A stretch of DNA of 64,000 bases from Cytophagaceae bacterium (GTDB lineage Bacteria > Bacteroidota > Bacteroidia > Cytophagales > Spirosomataceae): assembly GCA_027491195.1 (NCBI GenBank), contig JAIXWQ010000008.1:434001-498000 (forward strand). The letters run 5' to 3'. Position 1 is the stretch's first letter, and every line of letters begins with the position of its first letter. The notes under the pieces were generated by a model. It was not told where the DNA came from. It was given only the letters and a program-made list of their open reading frames with translations, and did no database searches. Made by a program: the position numbers and the translations under genes. This document shows positions 9,625-18,392 of this stretch, piece after piece.

Positions 9625-10443
9625 CTATTTTCGAAGAGCTAATTGGAAATAAATGAACATCTTTTCCCAGTCCGCCACGCGAATACGTTCTTCCTTAATT
9701 CTAGAAGCTGGTAAAGATTTAATTTTCTCAAAAAGTCGAATGTAATACTCATAGGCCAGTAAACAGCCTTTGCGAGCGACGTCAGGCAAGCGGTGAATCC
9801 CACGCAAACCTGCATCAAAATCGAGCTGAATATCCGCTTCAATTTCTTTTTTCTCTTCATCTGTGAAGGTCGTGAAATCGATTCCAGGGAAATAAACTCT
9901 ACCTCGTTCATCGTAATCGGAACGGATATCCCGAAGGAAATTGATTTTTTGGAAAGCAGAACCCAGCGCACACGCATCTTCTTTTAAGGAATCGTATTGC
10001 TGCGCATCTCCATCACAGAAAACACGAAGACACATCAGGCCCACCACCTCTGCCGATCCATAAATATATTTTTTGTACTCTTCCGGATTGTAATCACGCT
10101 TCGTTAAATCCAACTCCATGGAATACAAAAACGCATCGATTAATTCGCGCTCCATCCCAAACTTGTTCACCGCCCACTGAAACGAATGAAGAATGGGATT
10201 TAAACTAATTTTCTCCTCGATCGCTAGGTAGGTATCCTCTCTAAAACGTTGCAATAAAGCGGCTTTATCGTGGCTATGAAAGGTATCGACAATCTCATCT
10301 GCTAATCGAACAAAGCCATAAACGGCATAAATAGGATCATGCACTTTTTCATCCAAGGTGCGAATTCCCAGAGAGAAAGAGGTCGAATAAGCTTTCGTTA
10401 GCAACTTACTCGAGGCCAGAGAAACCTCTAAATATAAATCCAT
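9625..10443 (-). CDS. crtB: Phytoene synthase (squalene/phytoene synthase family)
   Basis: The 272-residue protein has both aspartate-rich Mg2+/diphosphate motifs of trans-isoprenyl head-to-head synthases: DEIVD in RLADEIVDT (about residue 49) and DIRSD in NFLRDIRSDYDERGRVYFP (about residue 171). It condenses two geranylgeranyl-diphosphates to phytoene, the first committed carotenoid step. It follows crtI after 1 bp, so the two are a classical crtI-crtB pair; no cyclase, hydroxylase or ketolase gene is nearby. Confidence 0.95.
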   Translation of the reverse strand: MDLYLEVSLASSKLLTKAYSTSFSLGIRTLDEKVHDPIYAVYGFVRLADEIVDTFHSHDKAALLQRFREDTYLAIEEKISLNPILHSFQWAVNKFGMERELIDAFLYSMELDLTKRDYNPEEYKKYIYGSAEVVGLMCLRVFCDGDAQQYDSLKEDACALGSAFQKINFLRDIRSDYDERGRVYFPGIDFTTFTDEEKKEIEADIQLDFDAGLRGIHRLPDVARKGCLLAYEYYIRLFEKIKSLPASRIKEERIRVADWEKMFIYFQLALRK

Positions 10444-10444
10444 A

Positions 10445-11914
10445 TTATCCTTTTAATTCTTTATCGACTTCCGTCGCTACCACGATCCCCGAAATCAAGG
10501 AAGGAGGAACGCCCGGGCCTGGAACCGTTAATTGTCCTGTATAATACATATTATCCAAGTGCTTATTTTTCAAAGTAGGCTTCAAAATCGCCGTCTGCAT
10601 CAGCGTATTCGCTAATCCATAGGCATTCCCCTTGTAAGCATGGTAATCTGATTTGAAATCACGGTGCGCATACGAGCGCTTATACACGATGGAATCACGA
10701 ATGGAAACGCCACAATGCGCCTCTAAACGATCCATCAATTGCTCAAAATACTTCTCTCTTCCTTCCTCGGTATCTTCTAAATCCGGAGCTACAGGGATCA
10801 ACAAAAAGATATTTTCACAACCTTCAGGAGCCACCGATGGGTCCGTCACAGAAGGTGCTGAGGCATAAAATAAGGGATCTGAAGGCCAAGCCGGATCCGT
10901 GTAGATTTCGTGTGAATGCACCGTGAAATCACGGTCAAAAAACAAGTTATGGTGTTTTAAATTAGGCAAGCGCTTCGAAATACCTAGATAAAATAGGAGC
11001 GACGAAGGGGCCATCACGCGCTTGTCCCAATAAGCTTCGTCGTAATTCCGTAAACCATCTCCTAGTAATTCTTCCACGTGGTGATAATCCGCACCTGCCA
11101 CCACGGCATCTGCTTCGATTAAGCCAGCAGCAGTTTGGACGCCTTGCACTTTTCCATTTTTGATATCAAAACCTAGGACCTCCGAATTGTAGGCAATCTT
11201 CACCCCTTTTTCTTCGGCTAATGCCACCATCCCTTTTACGATGTTGTGCATACCGCCCATCGGATACCAAGTACCTAATTTGATTTCAGCATAATTCATT
11301 AAGGAATACATCGCTGGTGTATTCTCCGAAATCGCTCCTAAAAAGAGGATGGGAAACTCCATCAACTTCAATAAAGTGGGCGATGTGAAGAATTTGCGAA
11401 TGTGCTTGTAGAAGGAGGTAAAGACATCAATCCGTACGGCGTCTACTAACAATTTCAAGCTTAAGAATTCCGTGATTTTACGAGAGGGCTTCCAAACAAA
11501 TTCCTGGATTCCCACCTTGTATTTATAAGCTGCTTGCTCCATAAAGGAATCTAGCTGAGCCCCAGAACCCGCCTCATAGGATTCAAAAAGTGTTTTCAAA
11601 TCAGCGTAATTCGCTGGCAAATCAATGGTCTCTGTTTCTGAAAGAATAACAGAATAAGACGGATCTAAGCGTACTAAATCATAATAATCTGACGGCTTTT
11701 TACCAAAACGACCAAAATAGGTCTCGAAAATATCCGGCATCCAGTACCAAGAAGGACCCATGTCGAAGGTAAAACCATCGGATTGAAACACCCGAGCTCT
11801 GCCGCCTGCGTGGTCGTTTTTTTCTAGAATTTGGACTTCGTATCCTTTTGTGGCTAGTTCTGTCGCGGCCGAAAGACCGGAAAAACCTGCTCCTATGACG
11901 ATTACTTTTTTCAT
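10445..11914 (-). CDS. crtI: Phytoene desaturase
   Basis: The 489-residue flavoenzyme starts with a Rossmann FAD motif (GAGFSGLSAA, residues 8-17) and the second FAD-binding stretch EKNDHAGGRARVF, and ends with the CrtI-type GQLTVPGPGVPPSLISGIVVA signature. It introduces double bonds into phytoene to give lycopene or neurosporene. It heads the crtI-crtB-TSUP-KirBac operon; a TATATTTG -7 element lies 17 bp upstream of the ATG. Confidence 0.96.
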   Translation of the reverse strand: MKKVIVIGAGFSGLSAATELATKGYEVQILEKNDHAGGRARVFQSDGFTFDMGPSWYWMPDIFETYFGRFGKKPSDYYDLVRLDPSYSVILSETETIDLPANYADLKTLFESYEAGSGAQLDSFMEQAAYKYKVGIQEFVWKPSRKITEFLSLKLLVDAVRIDVFTSFYKHIRKFFTSPTLLKLMEFPILFLGAISENTPAMYSLMNYAEIKLGTWYPMGGMHNIVKGMVALAEEKGVKIAYNSEVLGFDIKNGKVQGVQTAAGLIEADAVVAGADYHHVEELLGDGLRNYDEAYWDKRVMAPSSLLFYLGISKRLPNLKHHNLFFDRDFTVHSHEIYTDPAWPSDPLFYASAPSVTDPSVAPEGCENIFLLIPVAPDLEDTEEGREKYFEQLMDRLEAHCGVSIRDSIVYKRSYAHRDFKSDYHAYKGNAYGLANTLMQTAILKPTLKNKHLDNMYYTGQLTVPGPGVPPSLISGIVVATEVDKELKG

Positions 11915-11931
11915 ACTAAGCTCTAATTTAA

Positions 11932-11939
11932 CAAATATA
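11932..11939 (-). promoter_or_regulatory. Candidate -7 element of the crtI operon
   Basis: The minus strand reads TATATTTG here, a full TAnnTTTG match, ending 17 bp before the crtI ATG. No clear TTTG is found at the -33 position, so an activator or alternative sigma factor could be needed. Confidence 0.45.
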
Positions 11940-11971
11940 CCAATCTTTCTGAAGGGTGAAGGGCTAAAAAG

Positions 11972-11998
11972 AAAAAGCCAGATAAAATCTGACTTTTT
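11972..11998 (-). terminator. Intrinsic terminator after the ECF sigma gene
   Basis: AAAAAGc-CAGAT (11972-11983) and ATCTG-acttttt (11987-11998) form a hairpin with one internal mismatch and a T run on the minus strand, 45 bp past the sigma-factor stop and upstream of the crtI promoter. It could work in both directions. Confidence 0.6.
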
Positions 11999-12043
11999 AA
12001 CTCCTTCTGTTAACCAAAAAACTAATCAAAACCTATAACATAC

Positions 12044-12547
12044 TTAAGCATACATGTGTAAATGATTTTTCAAATCACGTCTTGCCATAAAGATTCTATT
12101 TTTAACCGTTCCGATAGGCAAATCCAATTCTTCAGCGATTTCGTGGTATTTGAAACCCTCGAAATACATCATAAATGGAACGCGGTACATAGCATCGATT
12201 TTCGCTAAAGCGGATTGAATGTCTGCACTGATAAAGGAGTTCACTGCCTCATTTTCCTGCAGTGACTCCATTGAGTTGATGAAGTGTAAATTATCTGTTG
12301 TGTCGATGAACGTGTTACGGCGCACCATACGTTGGTATTGCGTGATGAAGGTGTTCTTCATGATCGTGAACAACCAAGCCTTCAGGTTCGTCCCATCCTG
12401 GTATTTCTCCCGATTGGTAAAAGCCTTTACTAAAGTGTCTTGCACTAAGTCATTCGCGTCGTCTCCGTCTTTCGTCAAACGCAAAGCGAATGGGCGTAAA
12501 AACTTCGAAAACGTGCCTATTTGGTAAGTAAACTCTAAAGCTGTCAT
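12044..12547 (-). CDS. ECF-type RNA polymerase sigma factor
   Basis: The 167-residue protein has only sigma regions 2 and 4: region 2 with DDANDLVQDTLVKAF and FTIMKNTFITQYQR (about residues 28-78) and region 4 with FMMYFEGFKYHEIAEELDLPIGTVKNRIFMARRDLK (about 124-160, helix-turn-helix). No anti-sigma gene follows. It lies upstream of crtI in the same direction but is separated from it by a hairpin terminator and a fresh -7 element; ECF factors beside carotenoid genes are often involved in their induction, which is inference here. Its own promoter has a striking repeat. Confidence 0.93.
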   Translation of the reverse strand: MTALEFTYQIGTFSKFLRPFALRLTKDGDDANDLVQDTLVKAFTNREKYQDGTNLKAWLFTIMKNTFITQYQRMVRRNTFIDTTDNLHFINSMESLQENEAVNSFISADIQSALAKIDAMYRVPFMMYFEGFKYHEIAEELDLPIGTVKNRIFMARRDLKNHLHMYA

Positions 12548-12569
12548 ATTCCTGAGTGATTTTGTTCAA

Positions 12570-12599
12570 CAAATTTATAAAAAGATTAAACAAAACAAA
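12570..12599 (-). promoter_or_regulatory. Promoter of the ECF sigma gene with repeat-filled spacer
   Basis: On the minus strand TTTG (12596-12599) is followed after 18 bp by TAAATTTG (12570-12577), a full Bacteroidota promoter match 22 bp upstream of the sigma ATG. The 18-bp spacer is almost wholly one copy of the 17-bp repeat described next. Confidence 0.65.
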
Positions 12600-12637
12600 T
12601 ATTTTGTTTAAAAAATTTTAAAAAAGATTAAACAAAA
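12579..12637. repeat. Pair of perfect 17-bp direct repeats, operator candidate
   Basis: AAAAAGATTAAACAAAA occurs at 12579-12595 and again at 12621-12637, 42 bp apart start to start (four helical turns). Between and beside them are related TTGTT(C/T)AA motifs in both orientations (12563-12574, 12601-12611). The first copy fills the -33/-7 spacer of the sigma gene promoter. The divergent TonB-dependent receptor gene starts 115 bp further on. Confidence 0.6.
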
Positions 12638-12751
12638 ATTTTGTAGCCTTAGGAAGCCCGTTCATCGACACATCGAATGCATTCATCTTTTAGGTAGTGT
12701 AGGATTCGCAAAAAAGCCCTTTTTAATCTATCTTTAAGCCCTATTATCCCT

Positions 12752-15070
12752 ATGAGATACTTAATTATCCTTTTCGTATTCCTTTCATTCAGTGGCTTTG
12801 CACAGACTTCCTGTCATTGTTCGCTGAAGGGAATTGTAGCTTCTAAAGAGAACAAAGAGAAGGTTCCTGGCGCTTATGTCTATATAAAAGGTACAAATAA
12901 ATCCACCGTCACTGATGCTAATGGCTTATTTCTGATCAAGGATTTATGCCCAGGAAAATACACCTTGGTTTGTCAAATGGCCAGTTTTGACCCCATTGAG
13001 ACGACTATCAACCTCACCGATGAGCACGAGGAAGATTTTGAATTGAGTGCACATGATGAACATTTACAAGAAGTATTTGTCCAAGGCAGAAAGCAAGAAA
13101 TTACCTCCCAATTAAAAACACAATTGTCTCAGGAAGAGCGGTCTCAACGAGACGGCTTGTCTTTAGGCGAAATGCTAAAGGGATTAACGGGAGTCCAAAG
13201 CTTACAAACGGGAAGTTCCATTTCAAAACCCGTCATTCATGGATTACATTCCAGCCGCGTGATCATATTAAATCAAGGAGTTAGACAAGAAGGCCAAAAC
13301 TGGGGCAGCGAACACGCTCCCGAAATCGACCCTTTTGTTTCTAAAAACATTCAGGTGATCAAGGGCCCAGGTGGTTTGCGCTATGGAGGCGATGCCATTG
13401 GAGGAATCGTCATGCTAGAGCCGGATGCACTACCTGATTCATCCGCTCTTCATGGTTCAATTCAAAGTATTTATTTTACCAATGGTCGTCAAGGGGTTGT
13501 TTCTGGGCTTTTGGAGGGAGGTATTCCGAAGGCCAAAGGCTGGGGATGGCGCGTGCAAGGCACCTTAAAAGACGGAGGAAATGTACAAACGGCTGACTAT
13601 TACCTCAGCAATACAGGCGTAAAGGAGGAAAATGTCTCCTTGGGTTTTGGGTATAAATCGAATCACTTGGGGGCGGATTTATTTTTAAGTCGCTTCCATA
13701 ATGTGATTGGCATCTATGAAGGTTCTCACATTGGAAACATCGCTGATTTAGAGAATTCAATCGCAAGAAGCAGGCCATTAGGTGCTTTTACACCTAAAGA
13801 GTTTAGTCGACGAATTGAACGACCGAATCAAGATATTTGGCATGATTTAGGAAAAATCAAGGCTTATTACCACTTAGCCTTTGGGGCCACCTTGCGCGCA
13901 ACCGTGGCTGCGCAATCCGACGAGCGCTGGGAATTAGATGTGTTAAGAGCCGGAAAAAATATCAATACACTTCGCTTTAATTTGAATACGCATAGTGGCG
14001 AATTTCTGTACGATGAAACGAATACAAATAAGCTGTGGAAAGGGCAATTCGGATTTACTTTCTTAGACCAGGGAAACATTACTTCGGGCAATCGAGTGCA
14101 AAATCCCTCGCTAACGACCAGTTTACTTCCGAACTATAGTCTTCAAAATATCGGTGTTTTTGCGCTGGAAAGACGTGCGACAGAAAAATGGGAGTTCGAG
14201 GCGGGCTTTCGTTTTGATGTAAAAGAAATCGAGACGCACCGACCTAAGATCAACTTTTCGCCCATCATTCTCCGCAAGAACAATTCCTTCGATGGATGGT
14301 CTGGAAGCTTAGCCTATACCTACCATTGGAATCTGGTAGCTGAATCTCAAATTACGGTATCTCGCGCTTTCAGAGCCCCAGGAGCGAACGAGTTATTCTC
14401 CAATGGCGTGCATCACGGTGCTGGTGCCTATGAAATTGGCGACCCAAATCTAAAAGGAGAGTCTGCGGTCAACGTAAGTTTCAGTACAAACTTCAAGCCA
14501 GAAAAGTGGGACATCGAGCTAGGATTGTACTCGAATCAAATTCATAATTTCATCTATTTAAAACCGCAGGTGCTGAATAGTGCGGCCGTTTATGCCACGA
14601 CGGTTCGCGGTGTATTCCCGATCTTCAGTTACCAACAGGTGAATGCCCGTTTTCAAGGGATTGATTTTCAAGCAGGATACCTGTTGACGCCGCGCTTGTC
14701 GATACAACAGAAAACGAGCATTGTTCGCGCTTTCGATACAGCGAATGATCAATTCTTAGTGGGGATTCCAGCAGACCGCTTTGAATATATCGCGCGCTAT
14801 GCCTTCAAAAAATACAACCAATATGTGAGTGCGGGCTTAACACAAGTCGCGAAACAAAATCGTGTGGAACCAGGATCTGATTACGCGAACCCTCCCGAAG
14901 GCTATTTTCTGGTGAATGTCAATTGGGGAATTAATCTGCATTCGTTCGAACTAAATCTGCGCATTTCGAATGCCTTGAATGCAGCATACCGCGACTATTT
15001 GAATCGATTCCGCTATTATGCAGACGATCAAGGACGCAATATCAGCCTGAAACTAGGGTATCATTTCTAG
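12752..15070 (+). CDS. TonB-dependent outer-membrane receptor with carboxypeptidase-like N-terminal domain
   Basis: The 772-residue protein has a signal peptide (about residues 1-17, ending GFAQ), a CarboxypepD_reg-like beta-sandwich (about 22-95: LKGIVASKENKEKVPGAYVYIKG), a plug domain (about 110-225; VQSLQTGSSISKPVIHGLHSSRVIILNQGVRQEG and VIKGPGGLRYGGDAIGG) and a C-terminal 22-strand barrel ending in the aromatic residue F of KLGYHF. No SusD-like partner follows, so it is probably a single-component importer for a metal chelate, vitamin or similar ligand. A CHC motif just after the signal peptide and a His/Asp/Glu-rich stretch (DEHEEDFELSAHDEHLQE) could bind metal. It ends 4 bp inside the convergent EnvC-like gene. 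Confidence 0.92.
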   Translation: MRYLIILFVFLSFSGFAQTSCHCSLKGIVASKENKEKVPGAYVYIKGTNKSTVTDANGLFLIKDLCPGKYTLVCQMASFDPIETTINLTDEHEEDFELSAHDEHLQEVFVQGRKQEITSQLKTQLSQEERSQRDGLSLGEMLKGLTGVQSLQTGSSISKPVIHGLHSSRVIILNQGVRQEGQNWGSEHAPEIDPFVSKNIQVIKGPGGLRYGGDAIGGIVMLEPDALPDSSALHGSIQSIYFTNGRQGVVSGLLEGGIPKAKGWGWRVQGTLKDGGNVQTADYYLSNTGVKEENVSLGFGYKSNHLGADLFLSRFHNVIGIYEGSHIGNIADLENSIARSRPLGAFTPKEFSRRIERPNQDIWHDLGKIKAYYHLAFGATLRATVAAQSDERWELDVLRAGKNINTLRFNLNTHSGEFLYDETNTNKLWKGQFGFTFLDQGNITSGNRVQNPSLTTSLLPNYSLQNIGVFALERRATEKWEFEAGFRFDVKEIETHRPKINFSPIILRKNNSFDGWSGSLAYTYHWNLVAESQITVSRAFRAPGANELFSNGVHHGAGAYEIGDPNLKGESAVNVSFSTNFKPEKWDIELGLYSNQIHNFIYLKPQVLNSAAVYATTVRGVFPIFSYQQVNARFQGIDFQAGYLLTPRLSIQQKTSIVRAFDTANDQFLVGIPADRFEYIARYAFKKYNQYVSAGLTQVAKQNRVEPGSDYANPPEGYFLVNVNWGINLHSFELNLRISNALNAAYRDYLNRFRYYADDQGRNISLKLGYHF

Positions 15071-16485
15071 CGACGAAGCCAGGATTCTGGGTTTTGGCGC
15101 ACCGTATTTTTCCAAACCTGGAAGTTAATCTCTGCCGTTCCATCGTCATCCGAAGAAACCGATCCAATACGCTGACCCGTTCTCACGCGCGTCCCCACAC
15201 TCACTGACACGTTCGCCAGTTTACTGTATACCGTGAAGTAATCACCATGTTGAATCGCGACTACCATGTTAATACCTGGAATATTCACCACGGATTGCAC
15301 CACCCCATCATACACCGAGTGAACCGGCGAACCTGGGGAAGTTTGAATATCAATACCATTGTTATTGATCATCACCCCTTTCAATAGCGGGTGTTTGTGA
15401 ACGCCGAAATGATCCGAAATAAAACCAGACGGTACCGGGAATGGCATTCTACCCCGCAAGGCAGCAAAGGAACTGGCTAATTTCGCCTCGTCCGCGTTCA
15501 TGTAATAGGTATTACTTTCGATCTTTTTCTCCTCTACTGGAGCTGGAGCTGGTTCCGCTTTTGGTGCTTTTTTCGTTTCAGCCACCACAGTTTTCTTCTC
15601 CTCCTTCGTCGAAGCTTCTTTTTTCTCTGACGGTTTCTCAGATGGTTTCTCCGCCGCAATCTTAGTAGTCTCTCCCTTCTTCAACACAGGCAACATGGGC
15701 TTAGCAACTTCTACCTTCTTTACCTGACGTGCCTGACGAAGCTTCCGCTCCCTTTCGATACTTTTTTGGATTTCCCGCTGTACAATTCCAGCGATCAAAT
15801 TATCCAATTTTCGGACCGCTAACTTCTTGCGTTCTAACTCCGTTTTTAATTTTTTCTCCTGCTGCGTTAAAACCGTCACCACTTTATCCTCCTTCGTTTT
15901 AAGCACCTCTAATTTCTTCTTCTCCCCTTCCTTTTCCACTAATACTTTCTTCTCCTCTTGTTTCTTGTAAACAACTTTTTGCTCTTGCGTCATTAAATCC
16001 TGACGCGTCTTGTAAATTAAATCCGCCTGCTTCTTCCGATTCGCTGAATAATGGCGTAGGTAATCAAAGCGACGAACGAACTCGCCTAAATCATTCGATA
16101 ATAAGAGAAAACTCATCTTGTTGTAAACCGTGGATGACTTTTGGGCTTCATAAATCATCAAAGCATATTCCTTCTTCAAACGCTCTAATTTCGCCTTCAA
16201 CACGTCACCCTCTTCGCGCAATTTTTCAGCCTCCTCAGCTAAGATTTGCTGGTTTTGCTCGAGTACCGATATCTGCTTTTTCTGAACTCCGATTTGCTCT
16301 TTTAAGACATTCAATTTTCCAATCGACGCTTTTTTCTTCTTAGACGTACGTGAGATGATGGAATTCAGCTCCTTGATTTTGGATAAATTATCTTTCTTCT
16401 GTTGCTCTAATGCGGCTTTTTTGTCCGACTGAGCAAAGGAATTAAACGCAAATAAAAGACTGACTATAAAAACGAAATATCTCAA
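15067..16485 (-). CDS. EnvC-like murein hydrolase activator (degenerate M23/LytM domain)
   Basis: The 472-residue protein has a signal peptide (MRYFVFIVSLLFAFNSFAQ), a long coiled coil (about residues 20-265, very Lys/Glu-rich), a Lys/Glu/Pro/Ala linker, and a C-terminal LytM fold (about 345-472). The zinc ligands are partly lost: the HxxxD site reads NNNGID and the HxH site reads INF (AEINFQVW). In E. coli EnvC the same loss marks an activator of amidases rather than a hydrolase, so a role in septal or envelope peptidoglycan remodelling is inferred. It starts 4 bp after the DUF4292 gene, as in many Bacteroidota genomes. Confidence 0.88.
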   Translation of the reverse strand: MRYFVFIVSLLFAFNSFAQSDKKAALEQQKKDNLSKIKELNSIISRTSKKKKASIGKLNVLKEQIGVQKKQISVLEQNQQILAEEAEKLREEGDVLKAKLERLKKEYALMIYEAQKSSTVYNKMSFLLLSNDLGEFVRRFDYLRHYSANRKKQADLIYKTRQDLMTQEQKVVYKKQEEKKVLVEKEGEKKKLEVLKTKEDKVVTVLTQQEKKLKTELERKKLAVRKLDNLIAGIVQREIQKSIERERKLRQARQVKKVEVAKPMLPVLKKGETTKIAAEKPSEKPSEKKEASTKEEKKTVVAETKKAPKAEPAPAPVEEKKIESNTYYMNADEAKLASSFAALRGRMPFPVPSGFISDHFGVHKHPLLKGVMINNNGIDIQTSPGSPVHSVYDGVVQSVVNIPGINMVVAIQHGDYFTVYSKLANVSVSVGTRVRTGQRIGSVSSDDDGTAEINFQVWKNTVRQNPESWLRR

Positions 16486-16489
16486 GGTG

Positions 16490-17296
16490 TTAATTCTTTA
16501 ATAGTTTAGCGGGTACTTTAAAAGGGAATTCCAACGGAGTATCTAGCAATTCTACTTTGGAATATTTAATCGTGATCAAGGTTTGATTAACTTGATTTTG
16601 TTTGTTCTTAACGTCCAATGTAATCGAGCTGGAGAAAGGGAAAAGCGCAGAATTCAACGAGGCAAAATCCTCGTAATCCAAGGTCATTTTATTCGAAGAA
16701 GGTACATCGCTCACAGATAATTTCTTTAGTTTGCGATTAGGACCCACCCAATTATTGACTTCCACGTGACCCTCTTGTTGTTTAACTAAGAAGTTTTCAT
16801 TTTCGCGAACCACGCGGCGCGTGTTATTTTTCTTGTAAGGTTGATTGCCCACGATCATGTTTTGGAGCAAATCATAGGACACTTTAAATCCTAGACTCGT
16901 ACTTAAACTATCGTAGGTCAGATTCGTGTATTCGTTATTAATCTTGTGGTAGAACTGTACCCGATCCTTCGTGAATAAAACCGCGGCCCCCGAGATCATC
17001 GAAACCGATATATTTGCCCAGATGACAGAGTCTTTCTTCATCCTGATATCCACGATGTAATTATCGGTATTGTTTTTTGTCTTCCAAACGACCTTCGACT
17101 TCGCCTTTAAATAGGTAAAACTCAAGTCATCTGAAGCGGATTGTTGATCTAGGTTTTCGGCTGGAGGAGCCACCACAACAGGTGTCGAATCCACCCGAAT
17201 GGTATCGACTTTCACCTCCTGAATCACGGCCACTGTCGCCTTAGGAGCGCAGGCGCCTAACAGAAACAAGAAAACAAGACCGTAAATACTCCGCAT
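16490..17296 (-). CDS. DUF4292 lipoprotein (LolB-like fold predicted for the family)
   Basis: The 268-residue protein starts with a lipoprotein signal peptide (FLFLLGAC, Cys15 as lipidated residue) and contains the DUF4292 region from about residue 60 (LSFTYLKAKSKVVWKTKNNTDNYIVDIRMKKDSVIWANISV) to the end. The LxxLxAKxxV...N..A.IR.KKDS.IW pattern is the family signature. Structural predictions place the family near LolA/LolB-type lipoprotein carriers, so outer-membrane lipoprotein insertion is a possible role, not shown here. It lies between the TPR gene and the EnvC-like gene in an operon. Confidence 0.85.
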   Translation of the reverse strand: MRSIYGLVFLFLLGACAPKATVAVIQEVKVDTIRVDSTPVVVAPPAENLDQQSASDDLSFTYLKAKSKVVWKTKNNTDNYIVDIRMKKDSVIWANISVSMISGAAVLFTKDRVQFYHKINNEYTNLTYDSLSTSLGFKVSYDLLQNMIVGNQPYKKNNTRRVVRENENFLVKQQEGHVEVNNWVGPNRKLKKLSVSDVPSSNKMTLDYEDFASLNSALFPFSSSITLDVKNKQNQVNQTLITIKYSKVELLDTPLEFPFKVPAKLLKN

Positions 17297-17325
17297 AGAA
17301 ATGGGTATGAATATTCAAAAATAGC

Positions 17326-18387
17326 TCAATTTTCGGGAATTTGACGCATCTGAATCTTTTTATCTACAGATTGCCTGCCGGGTTCTAGACGAAGTGCCTC
17401 CTTCCAGGCCTCCACGGCTTTATCCACTAGTTTCAATCTAAAAAGCACATCGCCATAATGTTCCCACAAAGTAGCTGACACATTTTCTCGGTCTTTCAGG
17501 GCTGCCTCCATGGCCACGCGTGCCTCCGGATAGCGTTTCAACTCATATAAAACCCAAGCCCGCGTGTCTAAATAGGTGCCATTTTTCGGGTGATCCGCAA
17601 CTAATCGAGCAGATAGCGAATCTGCTAGGGCTAATTTCTCCTTACGAATCGAGAGGAAATAGCTGTAATTATTGAGCACGTGATCATCTTTCGGATTCGC
17701 TTTCAAGGCCTTATCGAAAGCTGCATCGGAAGCCGAATTATTTCCCAATGCTTGGTAAGCATCCCCTAAAATCGGATACACCCAGGCTGCCATGTGCGGG
17801 TAATTTTCGAGAGCCTCGAGGGCATGCGCCACCACTTGATCCTTTTGATTTAATTCCCAATCTAATTGAATAATGCGCACCCACAATTCCTCCTGCACCG
17901 GCCCTAAATCGGCTGCTTTTAAATAGAAGGTCTTTTTCTCTGCGAGGTCTTTGCTTTCGTCTCCTTTCGATAAGAACACGAATTGCTTCACCCGGATCAT
18001 ATCCGGTTCTCCATCGAGGCGATGGTCATCATAAGCTAAGAGCTTTTCGAAACAGTCTAAAGCCTTTTTGAATTCTTTATTTGCTAAGAGCAAGTCTCCA
18101 TAGAGCACCCCGTAATCGAAGGAATAAGGAGATAACAGGTGGGCCTTTTCGGCGTTGGTGCGGGCTGACGTGAGTTGTTTTTCGGCGAGGTAGCTTTTGG
18201 CCAAATAATAAAAAACCGCCGGCTCCTGGGTTTGCACCTTAGCCAGTTTCTCGAAAACCAAAATCGCCTCCGAAAAATCCTCCTTCATATAGGCGCGCAT
18301 CCCGTCGACCATCAAGTCTTCTGATTGCGCCTGCACCTGGAAAAACCCACCTAGAAGTAAAATCCAATAAGCGAGTTTCCGAATCAT
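17326..18387 (-). CDS. Secreted tetratricopeptide-repeat protein
   Basis: The 353-residue protein has a signal peptide (residues 1-20, ending VQAQ) followed by about seven to eight TPR units (for example FYYLAKSYLAEKQLTSARTN, PILGDAYQALGNNSASDAAFDKALKANPKD and LWEHYGDVLFRLKLVDKAVEAWKEALRLEP). It is probably a periplasmic or outer-membrane-associated scaffold. It sits 5 bp downstream of ileS and 29 bp upstream of the DUF4292 lipoprotein gene. TPR-DUF4292-M23 is a recurring Bacteroidota arrangement, suggesting a shared envelope job. Confidence 0.88.
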   Translation of the reverse strand: MIRKLAYWILLLGGFFQVQAQSEDLMVDGMRAYMKEDFSEAILVFEKLAKVQTQEPAVFYYLAKSYLAEKQLTSARTNAEKAHLLSPYSFDYGVLYGDLLLANKEFKKALDCFEKLLAYDDHRLDGEPDMIRVKQFVFLSKGDESKDLAEKKTFYLKAADLGPVQEELWVRIIQLDWELNQKDQVVAHALEALENYPHMAAWVYPILGDAYQALGNNSASDAAFDKALKANPKDDHVLNNYSYFLSIRKEKLALADSLSARLVADHPKNGTYLDTRAWVLYELKRYPEARVAMEAALKDRENVSATLWEHYGDVLFRLKLVDKAVEAWKEALRLEPGRQSVDKKIQMRQIPEN

Positions 18388-18392
18388 GCGAT

